Part shown: positions 1 to 8,238 of the stretch, in pieces
How the letters are laid out: each line of letters begins with the position of its first letter
Position numbering within the stretch: the first letter of the stretch is position 1
From: Roseovarius sp. 217
GTDB lineage: Bacteria; Pseudomonadota; Alphaproteobacteria; Rhodobacterales; Rhodobacteraceae
Assembly (NCBI RefSeq): GCF_000152845.1
Contig: NZ_CH902584.1
Span: 1,913,815-1,977,814 of the forward strand
Reading direction: 5' to 3'
DNA: 64,000 nt
Translations under genes and position numbers: made by a program
The notes under the pieces: model-generated
Databases searched by the model: none
Seen by the model: the letters and a program-made list of their open reading frames with translations, nothing else
Told to the model about the DNA's origin: nothing

Positions 1-1171
1 GAAATACCGCCTGGCCCACACCCCGTGGCTGAACCACTCCTGGAACGCCACCTTCTACGCGACGCCGCGCGGGCTGACCTCCTCGTTGATCCCCGATGGG
101 CCGGGTCTCGAGATCCGGTTCGATTTCGTCGACCAAGAGGTTCAGGGGACGAGCGGCGACGGGAAGACGGCAAGCTTCGCCCTCGGCCCGTCGACGGCCG
201 CCGGTTTTCACGGGCACTTCCTGAAACTGGTCGCGGATCTGGGCGGAACGCCCAAGTTCAGTGGTGTGCCGAACGAGGTGCCCTTTCCGATACCGTTCAG
301 CGAGGACGAGCGCGATAGGCCCTGGGATGGCGAGGCGGTACAACGCTTCCACGGTGCTTTGCTCGCCATCGACGGCGTGTTCAAGTCCTTCCGCTCCTCC
401 TTTCTCGGCAAATCCAGCCCCGTCCACCTCTTTTGGGGGAGCTTCGACATGGCCGTCACCCGTTTCTCCGGGCGGCGGGCACCCCTGCATCCGGCGGGTA
501 TCCCGACATTGCCCGATGACGTGGCGCAGGAAGCCTACGACCGCGAAGTTTCATCAGTGGGGTTCTGGCCCGGCGGCGGCGGGATCGACTACCCGGCCTT
601 CTATGCCTACGCCTATCCGGAGCCGAAAGGTTTCCGCGCGGCTTCGGTCGGGCCGGAGGCCGCCTTTTGGCATGAAGGCATGTCCGAGTTCATCCTGCCG
701 TACGAAGCCGTGCAGTCTTCTGCCGACCCCGAAGCGACGCTGATGGAATTCCTCGTGTTGACCTACGGGGCCACGACCGACCTAGGAGGGTGGGACCGCG
801 ACGCTCTGGAGTGCGCGCCGGGACGGCGCGGCAAGCCGCGGCCGCACGACGCGGCGGTGCCGGGTTCGGGGCAACCGGCGATGGATCTGAAGGTCGAACG
901 GGAGGAGGCGACCTCAAAGGGGCGGTATTTCGTCGTGGTCGACGGTGTCGTGGCCGAAATGACCTACAGCCGGGTCAGCAACGACATGATCATCATCGAC
1001 CACACCGACGTTCCGGCAGCCCTGCGCGGCCGGAGGATTGGCGAACATCTCGTGAGGAAGGCGGCGGAGGATGCCCGGCAGGACGGTGTCGTCATCGTGC
1101 CACTCTGTCCTTTCGCCAAGGCGCAGTTCGAGCGTCACGCGGAGTGGCAGGATGTCATCGCCAGGTCGTGA
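1..1171 (+). CDS. DUF5996 - GNAT acetyltransferase fusion, 5' truncated
   Basis: The reading frame is open from base 2, so the true start lies before the window. The TTG at 86 is not the start, because typical DUF5996 N-terminal sequence (KYRLAHTPWLNHSW) is encoded upstream of it. DUF5996 runs to about base 810 and ends with the family-like TDLGGWDRDALE. A basic, Pro/Gly-rich linker follows. From base 882 there is a compact YjdJ-like GNAT domain (about 95 residues, beginning MDLKVERE) with an R-R-x-I-G acetyl-CoA loop near base 1030 and the family-like VPLCPFAKA segment near base 1115. DUF5996 has no known reaction, and the acetyltransferase substrate cannot be read from sequence. The two parts are usually separate proteins, so this is a fusion or a former gene pair. 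No stop codon separates them. Confidence 0.75.
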   Translation, partial: KYRLAHTPWLNHSWNATFYATPRGLTSSLIPDGPGLEIRFDFVDQEVQGTSGDGKTASFALGPSTAAGFHGHFLKLVADLGGTPKFSGVPNEVPFPIPFSEDERDRPWDGEAVQRFHGALLAIDGVFKSFRSSFLGKSSPVHLFWGSFDMAVTRFSGRRAPLHPAGIPTLPDDVAQEAYDREVSSVGFWPGGGGIDYPAFYAYAYPEPKGFRAASVGPEAAFWHEGMSEFILPYEAVQSSADPEATLMEFLVLTYGATTDLGGWDRDALECAPGRRGKPRPHDAAVPGSGQPAMDLKVEREEATSKGRYFVVVDGVVAEMTYSRVSNDMIIIDHTDVPAALRGRRIGEHLVRKAAEDARQDGVVIVPLCPFAKAQFERHAEWQDVIARS

Positions 1172-1308
1172 CCTGCGGATACAGGGTCTTGGCGGAGGCT
1201 TTTCGGCACCCCGCGAAGGACGCCGCCATGTCAGTCGCCGTCGCCGAGAAGAACAGGCCGGAGCATTGCCAACCTGTTTGTGCGTTGGCATTGATTTAGG
1301 CACCAGAC

Positions 1309-1545
1309 ATGAAGATACCGACCTCAATGCCGCGCCTCAAAGGCTTCTGTTTTCCTCGCGCGATCATTTCTTACGTGGTCTGGGCCAAACATCGCTTTGC
1401 GCTCAGCACTGGCGATGTCGAGGATTTTCTCGCTGAGCGTGGGGTGACGGTCAGCCGCGAAACCGTCCGGCAATGGGTGAACCGCTTTGACCGCCATTTT
1501 GCCGATTGCATCAAGCGCGACGGTGTTGTCACGTTAACTCTCTAA
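1309..1545 (+). pseudogene. IS6-family transposase N-terminal fragment
   Basis: The 78 residues match the start of IS6/IS6100-type transposases: a FKGF-x-FP-like opening (LKGFCFPRAI), then VWAKHRFALSTGDVEDFLAERGV and the helix-turn-helix VSRETVRQWVNRF. After HFADCIKRD the frame runs into unrelated residues and stops. The catalytic DDE domain (normally about 150 further residues) is missing and is not found downstream. No terminal inverted repeats were seen. This is a dead remnant of an older insertion next to the intact IS3 element. Confidence 0.8.
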
Positions 1546-1652
1546 ACCCGGAAAAAGGCGTGCGTTTTTGGCGTCAGATGTCCGCAGCAGTACGCCATGC
1601 GTCTAAAGCTTCCATTCTGTGGTACCTGGTGGCGTTTGCGGAGCGGCGGTGA

Positions 1653-1693
1653 GTGAGAAGTGAGAAGTGAGAAGTGAGAAGTGAGAAGTGAGG
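1653..1693 (+). repeat. 7-bp tandem repeat (GTGAGAA)5
   Basis: Five perfect head-to-tail copies of GTGAGAA (1653-1687) are followed by a sixth partial copy GTGAGG (1688-1693). The partial copy already contains the first bases of the left terminal repeat of the IS3 element. Confidence 0.9.
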
Positions 1694-1706
1694 TGCCCCT
1701 AGTTTC

Positions 1707-2597
1707 CTAAATACCTGCATGGTTCAGTTTCTGCTGTCTTGCTTCGCAGTCAACGGGCGACAGCATGCCGTTGTTCGTGTGTTTGCGTTTGGGATTGTAG
1801 AACATCTCGATGTATTCGAAGACATCCTGCCTTGCGGCGTCGCGTGTCGGATATGTGCGTCGCCTTATCCGTTCCCGCTTCAAGAGCTGAAAGAAGCTCT
1901 CAGCGACGGCGTTATCGTGACAATTCCCACGCCGGCTCATGCTGGCTTGCAGGTTGTGCTGGCTGAGAAACAATTGCCACTCGCGGCTGGTGAACTGCGA
2001 TCCCTGATCGGAATGGATCATCACCTTGGTCTTGGGTTTGCGACGCCAGACGGCCGCCAGCAGGGCCTGCAGCGCCAGATCGGTCGTCATGCGAGGCTGA
2101 GCCGACCATCCGACCACACGCCGCGAAAACAGGTCAATGACGACCGACAGATACAGCCAACCCTCGTTGGTTTTGATGTAGGTGATATCGGTCACCCAGA
2201 CCCTGTCAGGCAGGTCAACATCGAACTGTCGATCCAGAGCATTTGTGGCGAACACAGATGGCTTGCCGCTATATCGGCCAGGGCGGCGCCGGTATCCGAT
2301 CTGCGCTGAAATGCCAGCTAAGCTGGCCAGCCTGGCGACGCGGTTCTCGGAGACCTGTTCCCCCTGATCGCGCAGATCATCGGTCAGTTTGCGATAGCCA
2401 TAGAGTTTGCCGCTGTCGGCCCACGTCTGTCGGATCAAATCGGTCTGACGCACATCCTCCCGCGCATGCTGTCCTATACGCTGGCTTAACGGTTCCTTAT
2501 GCCATGCATAGAAGCCGCTGACGTGAACCATCAGCACGCGACACATTGACCTCACCGAAAACTCGGATCGATGAGCCCGGATGAAACCATACTTCAA
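1707..2597 (-). CDS. IS3-family transposase OrfB (DDE integrase)
   Basis: This is the catalytic part of an IS3-family transposase. It has the HTH_21-like N-terminal region with YGYRKLTDDL, then a retroviral-integrase-like domain with the DDE triad: D in WVTDITYI, D in HSDQGSQF, and E in NAVAESFFQLLK, followed by the usual K/R seven residues later. Length (about 296 residues) is full. The first codon at 2597 is TTG; in practice OrfB is normally made as an OrfA-OrfB fusion through the A6G frameshift site. Because OrfA has a stop codon, fusion production is doubtful. Confidence 0.88.
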   Translation of the reverse strand: MKYGFIRAHRSEFSVRSMCRVLMVHVSGFYAWHKEPLSQRIGQHAREDVRQTDLIRQTWADSGKLYGYRKLTDDLRDQGEQVSENRVARLASLAGISAQIGYRRRPGRYSGKPSVFATNALDRQFDVDLPDRVWVTDITYIKTNEGWLYLSVVIDLFSRRVVGWSAQPRMTTDLALQALLAAVWRRKPKTKVMIHSDQGSQFTSREWQLFLSQHNLQASMSRRGNCHDNAVAESFFQLLKRERIRRRTYPTRDAARQDVFEYIEMFYNPKRKHTNNGMLSPVDCEARQQKLNHAGI

Positions 2598-2875
2598 CGG
2601 GACGCTCGCGCGAAGGATGTGGCGGCCTTTTTTAGTATATTGCGCTCCTCGGTGACGCGGGCCAGTTCCTTCTTCACCCGACGGAGCTCGACGGCCAAAT
2701 TCGCCTCGGCCTCTCGAACCTTAGCAGGCTTCGCAAACCGAGCCTTTCCTGTCTAGAGCGACTTGGTGCTGACCCCCAGCCGTTCGGCCACCTCGCTGAC
2801 CGCGTAGCCGCGGTCAACAATCTGCGCCACAGCGTCCCTTTTGAACTCGTCCGTAAACCGATTTTGCGATGACAT
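2594..2875 (-). pseudogene. IS3-family OrfA, interrupted by an in-frame stop
   Basis: Reading from ATG at 2875 gives MSSQNRFTDEFKRDAV and the helix-turn-helix VSEVAERLGVSTKSL, then TAG at 2755-2753 where family members have a Tyr (usually SLYxWK). The same frame continues beyond the stop with KARFAKPAKVREAEA and the leucine-zipper-like VELRRVKKELARVTEE region up to TGA at 2594. No frameshift is present, only a local block of substitutions at the stop. The element is therefore probably immobile on its own, unless the amber codon is read through. Confidence 0.82.
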
Positions 2876-2988
2876 CCGCGCTTCTCCTTGGCTCCAAAAT
2901 TACCAAGCAAAGCGTCTACAAATCTAGGGGCACCTCAGACAGCTATCGCGACAGCTCCTACATCCGTCCTCGGGAACTGCTTTCGGTA

Positions 2989-3768
2989 TCAGTCCGCGCT
3001 TAGCCCATACAAGTCCTTGACCGCCTTTGCGTCATCCGAGGCTGCAAGGATATCACGACCCTGCGCCGCCTTGGCGAAATCCACTCGGCTCTCGTGTTGC
3101 GTATGCGGCCAATCGCTTCCCCAGACAAGGCGTTCGGCGCCGAGTGTCCGCATCAGAAATGCCGCGTGAGCGTTGAGATCAAACGCGGTCCGGTATGGCG
3201 CAGAGAGCTTGAAATAGAGACGGGATATGTCACGAAGCCGCGTGATCTGAGAGAGCAACGGGTCGCTGTCCGGTGCCACGTCAGAGGGCAAACCGAAATG
3301 ATCCACCACAATTTTGCCCCCGATATCAAGCAAAGAGCCTATCCAAGGCGCAAGGCGGGGGCTTTCGAGGTGAATTTCCAGATGTAGATCACGCGCGAAG
3401 AGGCGGTCCAGAAAGTCGCGCACAAGGGGGGTGTTGAGATTTGGGATTTCCGCACCGCGCACGAGGTTCCAGCGGACACCGCGCACGCCCAAGGCGGCAA
3501 GCTGGTCAATCTCGCGCGTTGGCACGTCCGGGGCCACAACGGCCACACCCGCAAACCGGCGACGATCCAAGACTTCAAGGGCGCGGCACAGTTCGGCATT
3601 GTCAGTGCCAAGGAAACTCACCTGCACGATGACACCGCCGCGCAACCCGTGATCCTTTAGATGCCCGCACCATGTGTCCAGCGGGGCAGGGTCTTGCGGC
3701 ACATACCGCGCCCCTGCGATCGCCGCGACGCGATGATAGACATGGGCGTGGCAGTCAAAGTTGATCAT
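2989..3768 (-). CDS. Amidohydrolase-2 family hydrolase (LigI-like)
   Basis: This is a 259-residue TIM-barrel metal hydrolase of the amidohydrolase_2 family (PF04909). Residues 5-9 DCHAH give the metal-binding HxH of strand 1, H in VVDHFG lies on a middle strand, and D in WGSDWPHT is the conserved catalytic Asp of strand 8. The best-known relatives hydrolyse lactones such as 2-pyrone-4,6-dicarboxylate (LigI) or decarboxylate aromatic acids. The substrate here is not determined by sequence. It is transcribed divergently from the GntR regulator and TctCBA transporter, so it most likely acts on the imported acid or a product of it. It is cytoplasmic, with no signal peptide. Confidence 0.82.
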   Translation of the reverse strand: MINFDCHAHVYHRVAAIAGARYVPQDPAPLDTWCGHLKDHGLRGGVIVQVSFLGTDNAELCRALEVLDRRRFAGVAVVAPDVPTREIDQLAALGVRGVRWNLVRGAEIPNLNTPLVRDFLDRLFARDLHLEIHLESPRLAPWIGSLLDIGGKIVVDHFGLPSDVAPDSDPLLSQITRLRDISRLYFKLSAPYRTAFDLNAHAAFLMRTLGAERLVWGSDWPHTQHESRVDFAKAAQGRDILAASDDAKAVKDLYGLSAD

Positions 3769-3801
3769 ACATCCTCCACTCTTAATTCATATATATGTCT
3801 A

Positions 3802-3820
3802 GTTGACTTTATGAGTCAAC
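3802..3820. promoter_or_regulatory. Putative GntR operator in the divergent promoter
   Basis: GTTGACT (3802-3808) and AGTCAAC (3814-3820) form a perfect 7-bp inverted repeat around a 5-bp spacer. It lies in the 78-bp gap between the amidohydrolase start (3768, minus) and the GntR start (3847, plus). An AT-rich run is next to it. Position and symmetry fit autoregulation by the adjacent HutC-type regulator; binding is inferred. Confidence 0.55.
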
Positions 3821-3846
3821 GCCGGTATGCAGGCCCAAGGGAGAAC

Positions 3847-4581
3847 ATGACGATGCGCGCAGATCTGCATTCAGACGATCGCTTGCCAGCCTATGCACGG
3901 CTGAGGGATGCCTTGTCATCGCGCGTTGCCAGTGTCGAATGGGGGCCGGATGAACCGATCCCCTCCGAGGCACGTATCGCCAAAGAATACGCTGTTTCCG
4001 TTGGCACCGTGCGCAAGGCCGTTGACGGGTTGGTGGCCGAGGGGTTGCTGGAGCGTCGGCAGGGGTCGGGCACCTATCTGCGCCGCCCTTCCTTCGATGT
4101 GACCTTGTTCCGTTTCTTCCAGCTTCATAGCGGGGACGGTGCACAGCCCTCCATCCCCTCCAGCAAGCTTATCCTGCGCGCAAGGGCAGAGGCCCCAACC
4201 GAGGCCGCGGCGGCTCTTGGCACCTCTGACGTGATTCATATCGTGCGCCTGCGTAGCCTTGCAGACCAGCCGATCCTGTACGAGACGCTCTATATCCCGG
4301 CAGCCCGTTTTGAAGGGTTCGAAGCGTTGAGCGATGCGGATATGGGGCCGCTGCTCTATCCCGTCTATTTCGAACATTTCGGCGTGCTGGTGAAGCGCGC
4401 CACTGACGATCTGTCTTTTGGCGCGGCTGACTCCGAAACCGCGCGCCAACTGCAGCTCGCGCCTGGCGATCCTGTGGCGATCATCCGGCGGACCGCCTTT
4501 GATCTCGAGGGGGTGCCGGTGGAATGGCGCATCGCGCGCGGCAGCGCTGCTCAATTTCACTACCGCAGCGACATAGGCTGA
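3847..4581 (+). CDS. GntR-family (HutC/UTRA) transcriptional regulator
   Basis: The 244-residue protein has an N-terminal winged helix-turn-helix (PSEARIAKEYAVSVGTVRKAVDGL, then LLERRQGSGTYL), characteristic of GntR proteins. A C-terminal UTRA/HutC ligand-binding domain follows, with an IVRLRSL strand, a YETLYIP segment and a closing GVPVEWRIARG. The ATG at 3847 is preferred over upstream in-frame codons because it follows a GGGAGA ribosome-binding site and begins just before the HTH domain. UTRA proteins sense small carboxylates, sugars or amines and usually repress neighbours. Divergence from the amidohydrolase and a 28-bp gap to tctC suggest it controls both units. Confidence 0.88.
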   Translation: MTMRADLHSDDRLPAYARLRDALSSRVASVEWGPDEPIPSEARIAKEYAVSVGTVRKAVDGLVAEGLLERRQGSGTYLRRPSFDVTLFRFFQLHSGDGAQPSIPSSKLILRARAEAPTEAAAALGTSDVIHIVRLRSLADQPILYETLYIPAARFEGFEALSDADMGPLLYPVYFEHFGVLVKRATDDLSFGAADSETARQLQLAPGDPVAIIRRTAFDLEGVPVEWRIARGSAAQFHYRSDIG

Positions 4582-4609
4582 AACGATCCATAACCCTAGG
4601 GAGAGAGAC

Positions 4610-5566
4610 ATGACACTCAAGGCAACACTGTTTGGCGCGACGGCGCTTACGATCCTCGCGGGGGCGGCCCTTGCCGAATACCCTGAACGCGCCATCGAAC
4701 TGACCATTCCCGCCGGGGCCGGTGGCGGCACCGATACCAGTGCGCGCAAGCTGGCGCTCTTGCTGGAGGAGAAACTGGGCCAGTCTATCGCCGTGCTGAA
4801 TATCAATGGCGGCGGCGGTTCTGTCGGGACATCGCAATTTATCCAGTCCAAGCCTGACGGCTATTCGCTCTTTGCCACGTGGAACAGCCCGCTGACCACG
4901 GTGCCGCAGGTTCAGCAAGTTGCCTATGACATTGATAGCTTTACCCCCATCGCGTCAACCTCGGAAACGGCCTATACGCTCTGCGTCAAACAGGATTTCC
5001 CGGCGTCGACAGGAGAAGAATTCCTGGCCGAGTTGGCCGCGAACCCAGGCAAATATACCTATGGCAATGATGGCATTGGCGGCACCATGCAACTTGCGGC
5101 CGAGCGCATCTTTCAGGCGCGCGATATTCAGGCGGTCGCAATTCCGTTTGGTGGCGCGGGCGAAACGCTCCAGAACTTCCTCGGAGGTCATGTCGATGTT
5201 TATGGCGGTTCAATCTCGCCTGTGCTGCCTTATGTGGAAACCAAAGAGGCCAAATGCCTTTTGGTGACATCGGCGGCCGATGTTTCGGCCCTGCCAGAGG
5301 CCTCCGGCCTTGCTGCGGTCGGTCTGGGTGATGAGGAAACGTTGCTCTGGCGCGCCATTCTGGGGCCAAAGGGCATGGATCAGGCGATCGTCGACAAGCT
5401 GGCCGCTACCATCGACGAGGCGGTGAATGACGCGTCCTATGTCGAATTCCTTGCCAGCAAGGGCGAGATCCCGAATGTTGTAAAGGGCGATGCTTTGCGC
5501 ACCCGCCTCCAGAACGAATATGACGCGCTTGCCAAAGTGTCTAAGGCGCTCGGTCTCGGCCAGTAA
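4610..5566 (+). CDS. tctC: Tripartite tricarboxylate transporter binding protein
   Basis: This is the periplasmic solute-binding protein of a TTT system (Bug/TctC family, 318 residues). A signal peptide (MTLKATLFGATALTILAGAALA) is followed by the family opening YPERAIELTIPAGAGGGTD. The loop GGTDTSARKLA is one of the two ligand-carboxylate loops, and GNDGIGGTMQLAAE corresponds to the second. A strong ribosome-binding site (GGGAGAG) lies 7 bases before ATG. Bug proteins bind citrate, glutarate, aromatic acids and related carboxylates, so the ligand cannot be named here. It is first in the tctCBA order, two bases from tctB. Confidence 0.9.
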   Translation: MTLKATLFGATALTILAGAALAEYPERAIELTIPAGAGGGTDTSARKLALLLEEKLGQSIAVLNINGGGGSVGTSQFIQSKPDGYSLFATWNSPLTTVPQVQQVAYDIDSFTPIASTSETAYTLCVKQDFPASTGEEFLAELAANPGKYTYGNDGIGGTMQLAAERIFQARDIQAVAIPFGGAGETLQNFLGGHVDVYGGSISPVLPYVETKEAKCLLVTSAADVSALPEASGLAAVGLGDEETLLWRAILGPKGMDQAIVDKLAATIDEAVNDASYVEFLASKGEIPNVVKGDALRTRLQNEYDALAKVSKALGLGQ

Positions 5567-5567
5567 C

Positions 5568-6014
5568 ATGGAAAAGCGCCAGGACCTCTTAACAGGTCTG
5601 ATCTTTACCGGGCTTGGATTGGCCGCCGCATGGATGGCCAGATCCTACTCGGGGGCCGGGGGCACCTATCCCATGGTGCTGGGCCTGGCGCTTGCCATCT
5701 TTGGCGGGGTTATTGCCCTGCGGTCGGTTCGGGCAAAGGTTAATGCAGTGCGCCCCTTGAGCGAGGCACCGCGCAACCTCTTTCTCGCGACCGTTGTGGC
5801 GACAGGATACATTGCGCTTGTGATGCCGCTCGGGTTCTTCACGGCCTCGGTTCTGCTGATGCTGGTCATGCCTGTGGTTCTCGGCTTTCGGCAACCCGTT
5901 TATCTGGTTTTGATGGCGCTGGTCTTTATGGCGCTGGTCTGGGTGGTCTTTTCCGCCGTTCTGGAGAAACCGCTTCCGCCGGAATTCTGGTCAACTTTGT
6001 GGCGCGAGGCGTGA
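5568..6014 (+). CDS. tctB: TTT small membrane subunit TctB
   Basis: The 148-residue protein has four hydrophobic segments in the TctB pattern: DLLTGLIFTGLGLAAAWMA, YPMVLGLALAIFGGVIAL, a central FLATVVATGYIALVMPLGFF pair and a last VYLVLMALVFMALVWVVF. ATG at 5568 follows the tctC stop by one base. An upstream in-frame start would overlap tctC and has no support. TctB is the poorly conserved small subunit that works with TctA in sodium- or proton-coupled carboxylate uptake in the inner membrane. Confidence 0.87.
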   Translation: MEKRQDLLTGLIFTGLGLAAAWMARSYSGAGGTYPMVLGLALAIFGGVIALRSVRAKVNAVRPLSEAPRNLFLATVVATGYIALVMPLGFFTASVLLMLVMPVVLGFRQPVYLVLMALVFMALVWVVFSAVLEKPLPPEFWSTLWREA

Positions 6015-6015
6015 G

Positions 6016-7503
6016 ATGGGGTTTTTCGTCGATGCCACCACCGCCGTCTTTGCCGTCGGGCCGCTTTTGGCGATGTTTGGTGCCACGCTTCTGGGGGTCT
6101 TGATCGGGGCGCTGCCGGGTCTCAACCCGGTGATGGCCATCGCACTCCTCTTGCCGCTGACTTATTCGATGGAGCCGCTGGTGGCGCTTGCCATGGTTGC
6201 GGGCATTTACAATGGCTCGATGTACGGCGGGGCTATTCCGGCCATTCTCTTGCGGATCCCCGGCACGCCCGCCTCGATCGCCACTACCTTTGACGGCTTT
6301 CCCATGGCGGAAAGGGGAGAGGCGGCCAAGGCGCTCAAGGTGGCCTGCTGGTCCTCTGCCATCGGCGGGATTGCCAGCGCCGTGGCGCTGATGACGATGG
6401 GCCCGCTTTTGGCGCGAGTCACGCTGTTTTTCGGGCCAGCGGAATACTTTTGGATTGCAATGTTCGGTATGGCCTCTGTCGGGGTCATGGTGGGGTCAGA
6501 TGCGGTCAAGGGGATACTCGCGGCCACTCTGGGCCTGCTGATTGGGACCATGGGGATCGATTCCCTCTCTGGTCAGCCACGGTTTACTTTCGGGCAGACT
6601 TGGCTGCTCGGAGGGCCTGACTTGATCGTTGTGCTTGTTGGCCTCTACGCATTGCCTCCAGTGCTGCAACTGGCAGAGAAATGCGACCTGCGCGGCCTGT
6701 CATCGGCGCAATTGCGGCTTGAATCGGTGCCATTTGCCAAGGGCGAGCTGCGGGGCTTCGTTCCGACATGGCTGCGGTCCTCTTTCATTGGCATCGGTGT
6801 CGGCATTCTGCCCGGTGCCGGGGGCAATATCGCGGCCTTTCTCAGTTATAACGCGGCCAGAAACGCCTCGGATGAGCCCGAAACCTTTGGCAAGGGCAAC
6901 CCGCAGGGCGTCGCGGCTGCAGAATGTGGCAACAACGCGGACAACGCTGCCTCAATGATCCCAGCCCTCTCCTTGGGCATTCCGGGCAATGTGGTGGCGG
7001 CCCTCGTGCTCAGCGCCCTGACGATCCACGGCTTGCAGCCGGGGCCGCAGCTCTTCCACCAGAATCCGGTGCTTGTTGGTGGGTTCATGGTCGAGATGCT
7101 TCTAACCTCGGTGCTGATCCTGCTTGTCGGCGGTGTGACCGCAACGCGGATGTTTGCCCAGATTCAGCGCTTGCCCGGCGTGTTGCTCGTGCCGTCGATC
7201 CTCGTGCTGATGTGCGTTGGGGTCTATGTCATCAACGGACGCCCCATTGATCTGTGGGTGATGCTGCTGGCTGGGCTCGCGGGATATGTTCTGGAAAAGG
7301 TGAACATCCCCCTCGCGCCGATCATTCTCGGCATGATCTTGGGGCCGATGGCGGAACAGAGCGTACGGCGCGCCCTGCTGATCAGCCGTGGCGATCCGAC
7401 AGAGTTGCTCACCCGCCCCCTCTCTGCGGTTCTGGCCTTCGCAACGCTCGGGATGATCGTATGGCCGATGCTCAAACTCCTGCGTGGCAAGCGCAAACTG
7501 TGA
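6016..7503 (+). CDS. tctA: TTT large membrane subunit TctA
   Basis: The 495-residue, very hydrophobic protein has about twelve membrane segments, the usual size for TctA. The N-terminal signature GALPGLNPVMAIALLLP and the internal second copy GILPGAGGNIAAFLSYNAAR show the inverted-repeat architecture of the family. The conserved NGSMYGGAIPAILLRIPGTP and GIPGNVVAALVLSAL segments are also present. It is the translocating subunit, forming the inner-membrane carboxylate channel with TctB and fed by TctC. It begins one base after the tctB stop and ends the operon; a hairpin lies about 100 bp downstream. Confidence 0.92.
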   Translation: MGFFVDATTAVFAVGPLLAMFGATLLGVLIGALPGLNPVMAIALLLPLTYSMEPLVALAMVAGIYNGSMYGGAIPAILLRIPGTPASIATTFDGFPMAERGEAAKALKVACWSSAIGGIASAVALMTMGPLLARVTLFFGPAEYFWIAMFGMASVGVMVGSDAVKGILAATLGLLIGTMGIDSLSGQPRFTFGQTWLLGGPDLIVVLVGLYALPPVLQLAEKCDLRGLSSAQLRLESVPFAKGELRGFVPTWLRSSFIGIGVGILPGAGGNIAAFLSYNAARNASDEPETFGKGNPQGVAAAECGNNADNAASMIPALSLGIPGNVVAALVLSALTIHGLQPGPQLFHQNPVLVGGFMVEMLLTSVLILLVGGVTATRMFAQIQRLPGVLLVPSILVLMCVGVYVINGRPIDLWVMLLAGLAGYVLEKVNIPLAPIILGMILGPMAEQSVRRALLISRGDPTELLTRPLSAVLAFATLGMIVWPMLKLLRGKRKL

Positions 7504-7602
7504 TCAGGTCACCCAAACTAAGCCATGCATTTTAAAATGGGTCGGTTACGGCGATTGCATACTCCCGCAAACAAAATGATCAAACAATATCAACAGGATA
7601 AC

Positions 7603-7624
7603 GGCCACCCTCGGGTGGCCTTTC
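7603..7624 (+). terminator. Hairpin terminator downstream of tctA
   Basis: GGCCACCC-TC-GGGTGGCC is a perfect 8-bp stem (7603-7620) with a 2-bp centre, followed by a short TTTC run. It is the first strong hairpin after tctA. The short T-tract makes this a moderate call. Confidence 0.5.
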
Positions 7625-7741
7625 GCGCTTGCGTAAATCTTGTGTCAGCCTGGTGTCCGGTTGCCGCCCGAACTTCAATTCCATCGCCAAAACAATCCAC
7701 CCCCCTTCCTTGCGCCCTTGTCTAGGTAATCTCCCGGTTTT

Positions 7742-8238
7742 TAAACTGGTGCATCCGTAAGAGGTGGCTGCGAAAATCTGAACAGCCGGGATAAGTGGAT
7801 TTTCCGCGCAACAGCGGCATGATGCTGCGAGCGAGGAGAAGACCATGGCAAGGCCCGGCCGGCGAGAGCAATGCTCGCCCCCCGTCGCGCGACTGCGTTA
7901 TCGGCCATCTCGCGGCGTTGAGGTGGCCCAGTCACTTTTCTCCAAGGGCTTCCTTAAGCAAATCCGCCTGCATGCTCAGGTCTGCATACATCCGCTTCAA
8001 CCGGCCGTTCTCATTCGGCGGGAAAACAGTCCCCCAGACTGTTGTCCAATCCACCTCATTCCATCGCCTTCATCGGGCTGACCATCGAAGCATCCATGCC
8101 GCCATACTTGGCCCGCCATTTGTACAACGACGCGTCGCTCATCCCATGCGCGCGGCACAGCTCGGCCACCGGCACACCGCCTTCGGCCTGACGCAGGATC
8201 GCCATAATCTGCGCTTCACTGTATCTGCTTGTCTTCAT
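7742..8238 (-). pseudogene. IS3-family element remnant (OrfA plus start of OrfB)
   Basis: From 8238 leftward the minus strand encodes an IS3 OrfA start (MKTSRYSEAQIMAILRQAEG, VPVAELCRAHGMSDASLYKW) to residue 60, where a TGA created by an insertion stops it. Beyond the insertion the rest of OrfA is recognisable (GRLKRMYADLSMQADLLKEA). From about 7935 the beginning of OrfB is visible (QRREMADNAVARRGASIAL). Homology fades near 7840, so nearly all of the DDE domain is missing. The element cannot transpose. Confidence 0.8.
8010..8061. repeat. 45-bp hairpin insertion with flanking 7-bp direct repeats
   Basis: Inside the OrfA remnant, CTCATTC occurs at 8010-8016 and again at 8055-8061, bracketing 38 bp absent from the expected OrfA reading. 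The 38 bp contain a perfect inverted repeat, AACAGTC (8025-8031) and GACTGTT (8037-8043), around CCCCA. The flanking direct repeats look like a target duplication. Confidence 0.65.

Larger units (their letters stand above)
1689..2937 (-). mobile_element. IS3-family insertion sequence, about 1.25 kb
   Basis: The element is bounded by perfect 14-bp inverted repeats, TGAGGTGCCCCTAG at 1689-1702 and its complement at 2924-2937. The ends are TG...CA as usual for IS3. It carries OrfA (2875 to 2594) and OrfB (to 1707) on the minus strand, joined at an A6G slippery run (bases 2633-2627) suited to programmed -1 frameshifting. No clear 3-4 bp target duplication is visible: the flanks are AAG on the left and GAC on the right. 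It sits between the IS6 fragment and the 3' end of the amidohydrolase gene. Confidence 0.88.
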
